Source: Butyrivibrio sp.
GTDB lineage: Bacteria; Bacillota; Clostridia; Lachnospirales; Lachnospiraceae
Length of the DNA: 32,698 nucleotides
NCBI GenBank assembly: GCA_015056585.1
Contig: SVFZ01000062.1
Span: 1-32,698 of the forward strand
Direction: 5' to 3'
The notes below the pieces were generated by a model, which searched no databases, was not told where the DNA came from, and saw nothing but the letters and a program-made list of their open reading frames with translations. This document shows positions 32,666 through 32,698 of the stretch, piece after piece. Numbering within the stretch: the stretch's first letter is position 1; each line of letters starts with the position of its first letter. The position numbers were made by a program, and so were the translations under genes.

Positions 32666-32698
32666 TACTGCTAAAAAGAATTTGACGGACATACTAAA

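Overview
The window looks like chromosomal DNA of a low-to-moderate-GC clostridial bacterium, most likely a Lachnospiraceae (Butyrivibrio-like) species. Pointers are the tmRNA tag AANDNLAYAA, the phoH / 7TM-HD / ybeY order, Fhs plus FolD one-carbon genes, an NfnAB pair, and many 'TM + low-complexity linker + extracytoplasmic domain' proteins. The genus is inference. Nearly all of it is housekeeping sequence. I see no prophage, insertion sequence, CRISPR array or classical defence island.

Layout. 1-872: end of smpB, a 364-base gap holding a large nested inverted repeat (about 195-404), then the tmRNA gene ssrA with promoter and terminator. 933-2502: proB, ended by a bidirectional terminator shared with a convergent unknown gene. 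2611-8237: ftsK/spoIIIE, fhs and folD on the + strand. 8304-9755: a zinc-ribbon membrane protein with chitobiase-type beta domains. 9757-12416: nfnA and nfnB (electron-bifurcating NADH-dependent ferredoxin:NADP+ oxidoreductase) with a clear terminator. 12469-18482: a tight + strand run of MORN-repeat membrane protein, rlmH, phoH, a degenerate 7TM-HD protein, ybeY and a SpoVB-like flippase. 18556-22293: two flavoproteins and 5-formyl-THF cyclo-ligase. 22499-23386 (-): a PD-(D/E)XK/Rpn-like protein. 23624-27646: proA, a tandem class II aldolase and a GH25 lysozyme. 27680-31418 (-): potABCD polyamine transporter. 31534-32665 (+): a lactonase-family beta-propeller.

Functional links. Fhs, FolD and 5-FCL handle folate one-carbon units, and FolD and NfnAB both use NADP(H). 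ProB and ProA make glutamate semialdehyde but are about 22 kb apart, each with its own strong promoter. SmpB and tmRNA, YbeY, RlmH and PhoH belong to ribosome maturation and rescue.

The strongest unexplained signal is a pair of structured intercistronic elements. One lies between fhs and folD (7264-7350) and one between nfnA and nfnB (10784-10885). They share an identical 12-nt apex (with a CUUG tetraloop) and identical flanking blocks, while the connecting stem differs through at least six compensatory base-pair changes. That pattern indicates selection on RNA structure. It does not match the ZTP or THF riboswitch consensus as I know them. Second-tier items are the long hairpin between smpB and ssrA, a 7TM-HD protein whose HD dyad has become His-Arg, and a gene whose promoter appears to fire at its GTG start codon.
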